A stretch of DNA of 64,000 bases, taken from assembly GCF_900091655.1 (NCBI RefSeq), contig NZ_LT594621.1, positions 3,432,188 through 3,496,187 on the forward strand, in the 5' to 3' direction. Position numbers and translations under genes: made by a program. This DNA comes from Culturomica massiliensis. Lineage in GTDB: Bacteria; Bacteroidota; Bacteroidia; Bacteroidales; Marinifilaceae. This document shows positions 18,085 through 25,712 of this stretch, piece by piece. Below the pieces are notes generated by a model. The model was not told the origin of the DNA, searched no databases, and saw only the letters and a list, made by a program, of their open reading frames with translations. Within the stretch, counting starts at the first letter, position 1. The number at the start of each line of letters is the position of its first letter.

Positions 18085-18903
18085 TTAGTCATTCAGTGTA
18101 AATCTGATGAAAGAGGTAACGGTTAAATCCTTATCATGACTTTGTATGTAAGTTTTAACTGTTTCTTTCGGTTCTTTTACGAATGCCTGGTTCAATAAAG
18201 TTGCTTCCTGGAAGAATTTGTTCAAACGTCCTTGAGCAATTTTCTCAAGCATGTTTTCAGGTTTACCTTCTTCGCGGGCTTTTTCTTTACCGATTTCCAA
18301 CTCGTGAGCTACGATATCTGCCGGAACATCGTCTTTATCGATTGATACCGGAGCCATAGCTGCTGCTTGCATAGCAACATCTCTCTTGACCTGGTTGTCG
18401 GCTTCTTTATTGAATCCGATGACCGTGGCCAGTTTATTACCCGGGTGGATATAAGCGACTGTAGCTTCAGCTTCTACTTTGCCGTAGTATGCCAACTCCA
18501 GTTTTTCACCGATAACACCGGTCTGTTCTGCAATCTGATCAGCGATAGAACGACCTTCGATATTCAAAGCCAGCAGAGCTTCTTTATCAGCCGGCATATT
18601 TGCTAATGCACAGTCGAGGATTTGACGGGTGAAGTTGATAAAGTTTTCGTTTTTAGCTACGAAGTCGGTTTCGCAATTCAAGCTAACCATAACGCCTTTT
18701 TTGCCTTCGGCAACAGCCAATACACAGCCTTCTTTGGCTTCTCTGTCGGCACGTTTGCTGGCAACTACAAGACCTTTTTTACGGATAATGTCTACTGCTT
18801 TATCAAAGTCTCCTTCGGCTTCGATAAGCGCATTTTTACAGTCCATCATCCCTGCATTCGTTGCATGACGCAACTTCATTACTTCAGCTGCTTTTATTTC
18901 CAT
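18085..18903 (-). CDS. tsf: translation elongation factor Ts
   Basis: 272 residues. The N-terminal UBA-like domain (IKAAEVMKLRHATNAGMMDCKNAL) and the TDFVAKN motif, which contacts EF-Tu, are plain. A coiled-coil and second core domain follow. It catalyses GDP release from EF-Tu. It is the last gene of the rplM-rpsI-rpsB-tsf run on the minus strand and ends at a strong terminator. Length is normal for Bacteroidota. Confidence 0.97.
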   Translation of the reverse strand: MEIKAAEVMKLRHATNAGMMDCKNALIEAEGDFDKAVDIIRKKGLVVASKRADREAKEGCVLAVAEGKKGVMVSLNCETDFVAKNENFINFTRQILDCALANMPADKEALLALNIEGRSIADQIAEQTGVIGEKLELAYYGKVEAEATVAYIHPGNKLATVIGFNKEADNQVKRDVAMQAAAMAPVSIDKDDVPADIVAHELEIGKEKAREEGKPENMLEKIAQGRLNKFFQEATLLNQAFVKEPKETVKTYIQSHDKDLTVTSFIRFTLND

Positions 18904-18908
18904 AACTT

Positions 18909-19007
18909 GATTTTTGATTTAAGATTTACGATTTACGATTCCGGATTCAGATTGTTTTACTCAGAGTATTATAATCGTAAATCTGAAATCGTAAATCTGA
19001 AATCGAT
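18909..19007. repeat. heptad element C
   Basis: The left arm from 18909 is GATTTTT, GATTTAA, GATTTAC, GATTTAC, GATTCCG, GATTCAG. The right arm at 18973-19007 is AATCGTA, AATCTGA, AATCGTA, AATCTGA, AATCGAT. The units keep an exact 7-base period and the arms are reverse complements in pattern, with a loop of about 25 bases. It fills nearly the whole rpsB-tsf spacer within a translation operon. Confidence 0.8.
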
Positions 19008-19823
19008 TTATTCTTCTGTTGCTTCTTGGGTTTCTTCAACCTCTTCTACTTCAACGGTTTCTTCGGCTCCTGCTTCAGCGTTTACCTTTTCAGCTTTTTT
19101 GCCGACAGGCTTTTTGTCTCCTTCTTTATCTTTTTCAGCTTTTCTTTCGTTCAAGCCTTCTTTGATAGCGTCACAAACCGTGTCCATAATCAAAGAGATA
19201 GAAGTAGATGCATCGTCGTTGCACGGAATAACGAAATCTACCGTGTCCGGATCAGAGTTGGTATCAACCATAGCAAACACCGGAATTCCCAATGCCCGGG
19301 CTTCTTTTACTGCGATGTATTCTTTCATAACATCAACAATGAAAAGGGCTGCAGGAAGACGGGTCAAATCAGCGATACTTCCTAAGTTCTTGTCCAGTTT
19401 TGCACGTTGGCGGGCAATCTGGAGTTTTTCTCTCTTAGAAAGGTGATCGAATGTACCGTCTTTTTCCATCTTATCGATGGTAGTCATTTTTTTAACAGCC
19501 TTACGGATTGTCGGGAAGTTGGTAAGCATACCGCCCGGCCATCTTTCCGTTACATACGGCATATTGATATTAGAAATTTTTTCTGCAACAATGTCCTTAG
19601 CCTGTTTCTTTGTTGCAACAAACAGAATTTTCCGTCCTGATTTAGCGATCTGTTTTAAAGCTGCAGTAGCTTTGTCTAACTGGATAGCTGTTTTGTTCAG
19701 GTCGATGATGTGGATATCATTACGCTCCATGAAAATATACGGAGCCATTTTAGGATTCCATTTACGGGTGAGGTGTCCGAAGTGACAACCTGCATTTAAT
19801 AATTCGTCAAAATTTACAGACAT
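19008..19823 (-). CDS. rpsB: 30S ribosomal protein S2
   Basis: 271 residues starting MSVNFDELLNAGCHFGHLTRKWNPKM, a textbook S2 N-terminus. The core includes ILFVATKKQAKD, TERWPGGMLTN and LPAALFIVDV. The C-terminus is an acidic and lysine-rich low-complexity tail (about residues 228-271, ending in EEVEETQEATEE) seen in Bacteroidota S2 proteins. It is part of the small ribosomal subunit and is cotranscribed with rpsI upstream and tsf downstream. Confidence 0.97.
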   Translation of the reverse strand: MSVNFDELLNAGCHFGHLTRKWNPKMAPYIFMERNDIHIIDLNKTAIQLDKATAALKQIAKSGRKILFVATKKQAKDIVAEKISNINMPYVTERWPGGMLTNFPTIRKAVKKMTTIDKMEKDGTFDHLSKREKLQIARQRAKLDKNLGSIADLTRLPAALFIVDVMKEYIAVKEARALGIPVFAMVDTNSDPDTVDFVIPCNDDASTSISLIMDTVCDAIKEGLNERKAEKDKEGDKKPVGKKAEKVNAEAGAEETVEVEEVEETQEATEE

Positions 19824-19915
19824 AAATAATTTTTCTAAAAGTTTACATTCTTAATTTAAGCAATTGTCGGGTAGTCCTGATCAGAAGTCCCGTCAATTTA
19901 GATACTAAACTGCTA

Positions 19916-20302
19916 TTAACGTTTAGAGAACTGGAATCTCTTACGAGCTTTCGGTTGACCCGGTTTTTTACGTTCAACTTCACGTGGGTCACGGGTCAGG
20001 AAGCCGGCGGCTTTCAACTGAGGTTTGTTCTCTGCATTAATTTCTACCAAGGCTCTGGCAATACCTAAGCGTAATGCTTCTGCCTGCCCTTTGAAACCAC
20101 CTCCGTCAAGGTTTACCCGGATATCGTACTGACCGGTTACGCCTAATAATTCAAGAGGTTGTTTTACAACATACTGAAGTGTCGGTAATGTGAAGTATTC
20201 TTCCAGATTCTTTTTATTGATCGTGATATTACCTTTTCCTTCGTTTACATAAACGCGAGCTACTGCTGCTTTTCTTCTACCGATAGCGTTAATTACTTCC
20301 AT
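19916..20302 (-). CDS. rpsI: 30S ribosomal protein S9
   Basis: 128 residues with the S9 signatures GRRKAAVARVYVNEGKGNITIN, GGGFKGQAEALRLGIARALVE and the basic C-terminal tail ending KRFQFSKR, whose last arginine reaches the tRNA in the P site. It lies 6 bases after rplM and is translationally coupled to it. A 92-base gap separates it from rpsB. Confidence 0.97.
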   Translation of the reverse strand: MEVINAIGRRKAAVARVYVNEGKGNITINKKNLEEYFTLPTLQYVVKQPLELLGVTGQYDIRVNLDGGGFKGQAEALRLGIARALVEINAENKPQLKAAGFLTRDPREVERKKPGQPKARKRFQFSKR

Positions 20303-20308
20303 ACCTTA

Positions 20309-20764
20309 TTATTTAAATAAATTTAAATCGATTTTTTTCGGTTGTTGAGCCTCTTGTTTGTGCTCTGAACCGGCATATACAAAAAGGTTTTTCAGCACGG
20401 CTCTTCCAAGACGGCTTTTGGGAAGCATTCCTTTAACAGCATGTTCGATAACTCTTTCCGGATGTGTCGCTAATACGGCGGCCGGATTGGTGTGTCTCTG
20501 TCCACCCGGATAACCGGTGTGACGGGTATACTGTTTTTCGGTTAACTTATTTCCGGTTAACACGATTTTTTCGGCATTGATGATAACGATGTTATCACCG
20601 CAGTCTACGTGAGGAGTGTAGGACGGTTTGTATTTGCCTCTCAGGAGTTTCGCAACTTTAGCGGCAAGACGTCCCAAAACTTCGTTTTCTGCGTCAATCA
20701 AGAGCCATTCTTTTTTTACCGTGGCTTTGTTGACGTAAGTCGTTTTGTAACTAATTTGATCCAC
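20309..20764 (-). CDS. rplM: 50S ribosomal protein L13
   Basis: 151 residues with the L13 core WLLIDAENEVLGRLAAKVA, DNIVIINAEKIVLTGNK, and HPERVIEHAVKGMLPKSRLG followed by LKNLFVYAGSEHKQEAQQP. It is the first gene of the rplM-rpsI-rpsB-tsf transcription unit. Upstream lies a leader of about 180 nt with a strong hairpin, which may be an autoregulatory site. Confidence 0.97.
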   Translation of the reverse strand: MDQISYKTTYVNKATVKKEWLLIDAENEVLGRLAAKVAKLLRGKYKPSYTPHVDCGDNIVIINAEKIVLTGNKLTEKQYTRHTGYPGGQRHTNPAAVLATHPERVIEHAVKGMLPKSRLGRAVLKNLFVYAGSEHKQEAQQPKKIDLNLFK

Positions 20765-20982
20765 TTGTTTTTAATTTAATATTAAACATCTGTTTGTATT
20801 TTGAAAAGATAAGTGCTTGCAGTTCTTTGGATTAAGGGAAACGCGACAGCCGGGCAGACTGATAAATCCTTTATCCCAGAATGTGCCTGTAAGGTAAATG
20901 GCTAAGGTTCAGCCTTACAGTTTAAAGCACAGACCACTTCAAAATGAGGGACAAAGGTATATAAAATATTCTTATAATCAAA
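20765..20982 (-). promoter_or_regulatory. rplM operon promoter and structured 5' leader
   Basis: On the minus strand, TTTG (20979-20982), a 19-base spacer and TACCTTTG (20952-20959) match the Bacteroides promoter consensus. The inferred transcript has a leader of about 180 nt before the rplM start. It contains CTGTAAGG pairing with CCTTACAG, with GGCT/AGCC nested inside, around plus coordinates 20888-20921. A long structured leader before a ribosomal protein operon suggests feedback control by L13 or another product. No leader peptide is evident. Confidence 0.65.
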
Positions 20983-21074
20983 GGATTTGGTTCTTAAGAA
21001 TCGTAGCCGATGCTTCCGGGAACCGGGCGGTTCATTGCCTTCCGGATGCCGCCCGGTGATAAATCATCCGTTTA

Positions 21075-21155
21075 TTTTTGATTTACGATTCTTCATTTTG
21101 CAAGGAAGGACTGTGGGTATAATCGAAAATCGTCAATCTGAAATCTAAAATTAAA
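21075..21155. repeat. heptad element D
   Basis: The left arm TTTGATTTACGATT lies around 21077-21090. The right arm at 21121-21155 is AATCGAA, AATCGTC, AATCTGA, AATCTAA, AATTAAA. It lies in the otherwise gene-free space between the rplM promoter and yceD. I see no gene between 20983 and 21300. Confidence 0.7.
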
Positions 21156-21300
21156 ACGTCAGTTTTTTGAATCCGGAACTTGGCCGGAAATAAGCTCTGT
21201 TGTTGTTCTGCGGATTTAAGTTGCTAAAGGAAACGGAGGTAAATCGTCTGGCATTAATCATTTTTTTCATTGTTTGTTTTTTACTTTTTACTTTTTGTTC

Positions 21301-21308
21301 TATCTTTG
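21301..21308 (+). promoter_or_regulatory. probable -7 element for yceD-rpmF-fabH
   Basis: TATCTTTG matches TAnnTTTG and lies 22 bases before the GTG start at 21330. A TTTG at 21273-21276 is 24 bases upstream, longer than the usual 18-21, so the -33 part is weak. Confidence 0.5.
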
Positions 21309-21329
21309 CGCCGTTTTACTTCTAGAATT

Positions 21330-21842
21330 GTGGACAGACTGGCAGAATATAAAATAGCTCACCGGGGTTTGGGAGAGGGACGTCACGTGTTCGATTTTGT
21401 TTTGGATGACAATTTTTTTAATTGTTTTGATGCGACAAAAGGAACCCAGGGTGCTGTGAATGCCAGGGTCGAGATTTTGAAGAGTTCGTTACTTATGGAA
21501 GTAAGAATAAAAATTGACGGCTCTGTAAAATCGGCATGCGATCGTTGTCTGGGAGAATTGGATTTGAAGGTGGAGGGAGAAATGGAGATGTATGTAAAAC
21601 AGAGTGAGCGGGAGTCCGGAAATGATGACGATTTTATCGTTTTGGCACCGGAAGATGACTTCCTGGATTTGAGCACTTGCTTGTATGAGGTCTATATGTT
21701 GAATTATCCGATTCGGGTTGTGCATGAAGACGGTGAGTGTGACGGTGAGATGGAGGAAATGTTGGGTAAGTATTTAAAGGAAGAAAAAGATAAACCTACG
21801 GATCCCAGATGGGATGAATTGAAAAAATTAATTAATAACTAA
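21330..21842 (+). CDS. yceD: DUF177/YceD family protein
   Basis: 170 residues from GTG 21330 (MDRLAEYKIAHRGLGEGRHVFDF). The longer frame to 21270 would start upstream of the likely promoter element and is rejected. The family marker is the ACDRCLGEL cysteine pair in the middle, followed by an acidic region and YPIRVVHEDGEC. It lies 15 bases before rpmF, the typical partner. YceD proteins act in 23S rRNA or L32-related assembly in other bacteria; the role here is inferred from synteny. Confidence 0.88.
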   Translation: MDRLAEYKIAHRGLGEGRHVFDFVLDDNFFNCFDATKGTQGAVNARVEILKSSLLMEVRIKIDGSVKSACDRCLGELDLKVEGEMEMYVKQSERESGNDDDFIVLAPEDDFLDLSTCLYEVYMLNYPIRVVHEDGECDGEMEEMLGKYLKEEKDKPTDPRWDELKKLINN

Positions 21843-21857
21843 ATAAAGTAAAGAGAA

Positions 21858-22043
21858 ATGGCACATCCTAAACACAAAATCTCTAAGCAGAGAAGGAATA
21901 AAAGAAGAACTCACGATGCACTTACCGTGAAGGCAATTGCAAAGTGTTCTAATTGTGGTGCTGCTGTACAGTATCATACCGTATGTCCTGAATGTGGATA
22001 TTACAGGGGAAAATTAGCTATTGAGAAAACAGTAGTTGCCTGA
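21858..22043 (+). CDS. rpmF: 50S ribosomal protein L32
   Basis: 61 residues: MAHPKHKISKQRRNKRRTHDAL, then a zinc ribbon with C30-x2-C33 and C43-x2-C46. It keeps all four cysteines, so it is the zinc-binding (C+) form of L32. It lies between yceD and fabH as in many bacteria, but without plsX. Confidence 0.96.
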   Translation: MAHPKHKISKQRRNKRRTHDALTVKAIAKCSNCGAAVQYHTVCPECGYYRGKLAIEKTVVA

Positions 22044-22225
22044 TTTATACTATACGGGATTGTTCTTATCATACACAGCCTCCTATAGTATAGGGGGCTA
22101 TGCCTGTTTATTTAAATCCCGTTAGTGTACTTCTGACTTTTTATGTCGGAAATTGTTGTCAGATGACCGGAATTTTCGAACAAAAGCCAGGGAAGAAATA
22201 AATCAAAGTATATTAAATACATGTT

Positions 22226-23224
22226 ATGGAAAGACCAAAAGCAATAATAACAGGAGTTGGAGCCTATATTCCCGATTATATTCTGAATAATGAGGAATTG
22301 AGTCGGATGGTAGATACTACTGACGAATGGATTATGACCAGAGTCGGTATCAAAGAACGGCATATCCTGAAGGATAAAGACAAAGGAAGTGCTTATCTGG
22401 GAGCCCGGGCCGTAGAAGATTTATTGAAAAAGACAGGAACAAGTCCGGATGAGGTGGATTTATTGATTTGTGCGACAGTTACTCCGGATATGCATTTTCC
22501 GGCTAACGCCCAGATTATCGCAGACATGGTCGGAATCCGAAATGCTTTCGGATTTGATTTGAATGCCGGTTGTTCCGGATTTATATACGGATTGGTGACG
22601 GCTACACAATATGTGGAGAGCGGTCGCTATAAAAAGGTTGTTTTTGTCGGAGCAGAAAAAATGTCTGTTATTACCGATTATACGGATCGGAAAACCTGTC
22701 CGTTGTTTGGGGATGCATCTGCCGCTGTTTTGCTTGAACCGACGACGGAGAATTTGGGTGTGATCGATCATATTTTACGTTCTGACGGAAGTGGACGGTC
22801 TCATTTATATATGAAATCCGGCGGCTCTTTAAATCCGCCTTCATTAGAGACAGTAACGAACCGCGAACATTATATCATTCAGGATGGGCAATATGTATTT
22901 AAACATGCGGTATCCAAGATGGCGGACGTATCCGTTGAGATTATGGAAAGAAATAATCTGAAGGCAGAAGATGTCGCTTGGTTGGTGCCTCACCAGGCTA
23001 ATCTGCGAATTATCGATGCGACAGGTCATCGGATGGGACTCGATCCCTCTAAAGTGATGATCAATATTCAAAGGTACGGGAATACCACTTCTGCGACAAT
23101 TCCGCTTTGCCTTTATGAATGGGAAAAACAATTGCACAAAGGAGATAATCTGATTCTTTCGGCTTTTGGAGCCGGTTTTACATGGGGATCTGTTTATTTA
23201 AAATGGGCATACGATACGAAATAG
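22226..23224 (+). CDS. fabH: beta-ketoacyl-ACP synthase III
   Basis: 332 residues of thiolase fold with the Cys-His-Asn triad visible as NAGCSGF (C116), VPHQAN (H256) and RYGNTTSA (N286). It condenses acetyl-CoA or a branched primer with malonyl-ACP to start fatty acid synthesis. It follows rpmF by 182 bases; that gap holds a small hairpin near 22080-22100 but no gene. An intrinsic terminator lies just after the stop. Confidence 0.96.
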   Translation: MERPKAIITGVGAYIPDYILNNEELSRMVDTTDEWIMTRVGIKERHILKDKDKGSAYLGARAVEDLLKKTGTSPDEVDLLICATVTPDMHFPANAQIIADMVGIRNAFGFDLNAGCSGFIYGLVTATQYVESGRYKKVVFVGAEKMSVITDYTDRKTCPLFGDASAAVLLEPTTENLGVIDHILRSDGSGRSHLYMKSGGSLNPPSLETVTNREHYIIQDGQYVFKHAVSKMADVSVEIMERNNLKAEDVAWLVPHQANLRIIDATGHRMGLDPSKVMINIQRYGNTTSATIPLCLYEWEKQLHKGDNLILSAFGAGFTWGSVYLKWAYDTK

Positions 23225-23245
23225 TAGGAATGTGATTCCAAGGGG

Positions 23246-23283
23246 AAAACTGGTGATATCCGGAAGGATGTCACCAGTTTTTT
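23246..23283 (+). terminator. intrinsic terminator after fabH
   Basis: AAAACTGGTGA (23246-23256) pairs perfectly with TCACCAGTTTT (23271-23281), with extra ATCC/GGAT pairing in the loop, followed by a T-run. Confidence 0.88.
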
Positions 23284-23284
23284 A

Positions 23285-23316
23285 TTTGGCTCGACCAACA
23301 TTTTTATCTATATTCG
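23285..23316 (+). promoter_or_regulatory. promoter for bactofilin-kdsB operon
   Basis: TTTG (23285-23288), a 20-base spacer and TATATTCG (23309-23316) fit the Bacteroides consensus with one mismatch. Transcription would start about 15 bases before ATG 23338, giving a very short leader. The -33 box abuts the T-run of the fabH terminator. Confidence 0.55.
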
Positions 23317-23337
23317 TCTTTGATTTTACATGTGAAT

Positions 23338-23691
23338 ATGGAGTCTTATAATTGGGATGTAAATAATAAAGGGTCACGGGTATTGAAAGATACTGTGGTA
23401 AATGGGAATATCCGCTCGGAGAACAGTATTTATCTGGAGGGACGGGTATCGGGCGATATCCATTGTAAATCGGATTTGATACTTGCGGAGGGTGCAGAAG
23501 TTGACGGAGATGTGTATTGTGATAATTTATATATCAGCGGTGTGATAAAAGGAAATGTGGAGGTTGTACATAAAGCTTTTTTAGAAGAACATGCCGTAAT
23601 AAAGGGGCATCTGATTACCTCCTGTCTGAAGTTGTATACATCGTCAGTGATAGAGAAAGGATTAAGATTGCAAGATAAAATAAATAAATAA
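23338..23691 (+). CDS. bactofilin (polymer-forming cytoskeletal protein) 1
   Basis: 117 residues from ATG 23338 (MESYNWDV). The centre is a right-handed beta-helix with repeating hydrophobic strands (TVVNGNIRSENSIYLEGRV, GDIHCKSDLILAEGAEV, DGDVYCDNLYISGVI), the DUF583/bactofilin pattern. Such proteins polymerise without nucleotide and position cell-wall or glycan machinery. It lies 4 bases before a second bactofilin and upstream of kdsB. Confidence 0.88.
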   Translation: MESYNWDVNNKGSRVLKDTVVNGNIRSENSIYLEGRVSGDIHCKSDLILAEGAEVDGDVYCDNLYISGVIKGNVEVVHKAFLEEHAVIKGHLITSCLKLYTSSVIEKGLRLQDKINK

Positions 23692-23695
23692 GCGT

Positions 23696-24064
23696 ATGGG
23701 CAAAGAAACGAATAGTAATGCTGTCAATTTGTTGTGTGAAGGAACTGTTATTGTCGGAGATATAAAAACAAAGAATGATATCCGGATAGATGGCATCATC
23801 AAAGGTAAGATTGTCACTTCAGGACGGCTTGTTGTCGGAAATACGGCCAAGATTGAAGGGGATATCGACTGTGTAAATGTCGATGTGATGGGAGTGATAC
23901 TCGGCAATATAACAGCCAGTAATACGGTTTCTTTAAAAGCTCCGGCCAAGGTGATCGGAAATATCGTGTCTTCGGTGTTGTCGATAGATCAGGGGGTATT
24001 CTTCAATGGAAATTGCCAGATGATCAAGAAGGAACCGAAGGAAACAAAGGAAGTCATTAAATAG
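23696..24064 (+). CDS. bactofilin 2
   Basis: 122 residues with the same beta-helix repeat (EGTVIVGDIKTKNDIRIDG, GKIVTSGRLVVGNTAKIEG, DIDCVNVDVMGVILGNI) and a short lysine-rich tail. It is a diverged paralogue of the preceding gene; paired bactofilins may copolymerise. The spacing to kdsB is 7 bases, so the three are one operon. Confidence 0.9.
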   Translation: MGKETNSNAVNLLCEGTVIVGDIKTKNDIRIDGIIKGKIVTSGRLVVGNTAKIEGDIDCVNVDVMGVILGNITASNTVSLKAPAKVIGNIVSSVLSIDQGVFFNGNCQMIKKEPKETKEVIK

Positions 24065-24071
24065 GTTCCGG

Positions 24072-24815
24072 ATGCGAGTATTGATTCTTATTCCGGCGCG
24101 TTATGCTTCTACCCGTTTCCCCGGCAAGCCGTTAGCGGAAATCGGCGGAAAACCGGTGATACAGCATGTGGTGGAAAAGGCCGTAGCTGTTTCCGATTGT
24201 GTTTATGTGGCTACGGATGATCGGCGGATTTATGACCGGGTCGTGGCATTCGGAGGAAAAGCCGTCATGACGGCTGCGACACATTGCAGCGGTACGGACA
24301 GGTGTTATGAGGCTTATTGTAATGTGATGGCTTTACGGCAGGAAGAATACGATGTCGTCGTGAATATTCAGGGGGACGAGCCTTTTATAATTCCGGAACA
24401 GATTCGTGCTTTGGCTGCCTGTTTTGAAAATCCGGCGGTTCAAATTGCAACTTTGGCTAAAAGGTTCGAGTGTAATGCGGATGTTTTTGATCCGAATAAA
24501 GTAAAAGTGGTTTTTTCCGCTTTGGGACAAGCTCTTTATTTTTCCCGTTCTCCGATGCCTTTTTGCAGAGGTGTCGATCAGGAAGAATGGATAAAAACAG
24601 CGGCTTTTTATAAACATATCGGGATGTATGCTTATCGTCCGGAAGTACTGAAAGAGATCACGGCCTTGTCTCAAGGCAGCTTGGAAAAAGCAGAGTCGTT
24701 GGAGCAATTGAGGTGGTTGGAAAACGGCTATCAAATAGCTGTTCGTATCACCGATCACGAATCTATCGGTATCGATACGCCCGAGGATTTGGAAAGAGCC
24801 AATGCATTGATATAA
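24072..24815 (+). CDS. kdsB: 3-deoxy-manno-octulosonate cytidylyltransferase
   Basis: 247 residues with the KdsB nucleotide-binding start LIPARYASTRFPGKPLAEIGGKP, and VVNIQGDEPFI plus SIGIDTPEDLERA later. It makes CMP-Kdo from CTP and Kdo for lipid A/LPS core synthesis in the cytoplasm. It is the last gene of the bactofilin operon and ends at a hairpin terminator shared with frr. Confidence 0.96.
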   Translation: MRVLILIPARYASTRFPGKPLAEIGGKPVIQHVVEKAVAVSDCVYVATDDRRIYDRVVAFGGKAVMTAATHCSGTDRCYEAYCNVMALRQEEYDVVVNIQGDEPFIIPEQIRALAACFENPAVQIATLAKRFECNADVFDPNKVKVVFSALGQALYFSRSPMPFCRGVDQEEWIKTAAFYKHIGMYAYRPEVLKEITALSQGSLEKAESLEQLRWLENGYQIAVRITDHESIGIDTPEDLERANALI

Positions 24816-24817
24816 AG

Positions 24818-24838
24818 AAAGCCGCAAATGCGGCTTTT
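24818..24838. terminator. bidirectional terminator kdsB/frr
   Basis: AAAGCCGC (24818-24825) pairs with GCGGCTTT (24830-24837) around AAAT, with T-rich flanks on both strands. It lies between convergent genes only 24 bases apart. Confidence 0.85.
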
Positions 24839-24839
24839 C

Positions 24840-25403
24840 TTATATCGTCATAATATCTTTTTCTTTGGCGATCAGCATGTCTTCTATTTTTTTGCTGAAG
24901 GTATCTGTCATTTTCTGAGCTTCGGTTTCGGCATCTTTGGCTACATCTTCCGGCAGGCCTTCCTTGACCAGTTTTTTGAATTCATCGATTGCATCGCGGC
25001 GTGCATTCCGGATACTGATCTTTGCTGTTTCTCCTATGCCTTTTGCTTGTTTCACCAATTCTTTTCTGCGTTCTTCTGTCAAAGGCGGTACGTTAATGCG
25101 GATGATTTCTCCGTTGTTGTCCGGATTGAAACCTAAGTTGGCGTTCATGATTGCTTTTTGAATGGGGGCCAGCATATTTTTTTCCCACGGCTGTACTGCA
25201 ATTGTACGGGGATCGGGAGCTGTGATATTGGCCACCTGAGATAACGGGGTCGGTGTACCGTAGTAATCTACCAGTACATCGTTTAAAATTTTAGGATTGG
25301 CTCTCCCGGCTCTGATTTTTGCCAGTTCATTTTCGAGATGGGTCAGGGCATTTTGCATTTGCTCTTTAGCATCGTCCATAAATAATTTTACTTCCTCGTT
25401 CAT
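24840..25403 (-). CDS. frr: ribosome recycling factor
   Basis: 187 residues. Signatures are LAKIRAGRANPKILNDVLVDYYG, PLSQVANITAPDPRTIAVQPW and TEERRKELVKQAKGIGETAKISIRNARRD. It splits post-termination ribosomes with EF-G. It is transcribed alone on the minus strand, upstream of the shared terminator. Confidence 0.97.
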   Translation of the reverse strand: MNEEVKLFMDDAKEQMQNALTHLENELAKIRAGRANPKILNDVLVDYYGTPTPLSQVANITAPDPRTIAVQPWEKNMLAPIQKAIMNANLGFNPDNNGEIIRINVPPLTEERRKELVKQAKGIGETAKISIRNARRDAIDEFKKLVKEGLPEDVAKDAETEAQKMTDTFSKKIEDMLIAKEKDIMTI

Positions 25404-25623
25404 ATTTTATTTTTTGAATGATTTAAACGGACCTCCTCTATATTGTCACTGCCTTTAAATAAATTACATCTGTAACAGTTAAATAAAACAGTATCGAATA
25501 TCGGATAAAACAAAGGTAGAAAAATTTTTCAGGATTTAAAAAATCCACAGCACTTTGCAATCGTAAGTGCTGTGGATAATTATACGGTATTATATTATTC
25601 GGATAAAAATACCTGAACCTGCA

Positions 25624-25703
25624 TTAATTTTTGATTTTCCCCCAAAGATGGGATTGATTTGTGCGTATAATTAAAAATTCGTAAATCAAAAATCTGCAAT
25701 TTA
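25624..25703. repeat. heptad element J
   Basis: The left arm TTAATTTTTGATTTT lies at 25624-25638. The right arm at 25669-25703 is AATTAAA, AATTCGT, AAATCAA, AAATCTG, CAATTTA. It lies just past the stop codon of the BlaR1-like gene (minus strand), in the space before frr. The match to the heptad pattern is looser than in elements C and G. Confidence 0.55.
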
Positions 25704-25712
25704 TATGTTGAC

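Noticed and set aside
18622..19446. 274-codon plus-strand frame across tsf and rpsB
   Set aside because: Antisense to two certain ribosomal genes and crosses element C; no protein-like pattern.
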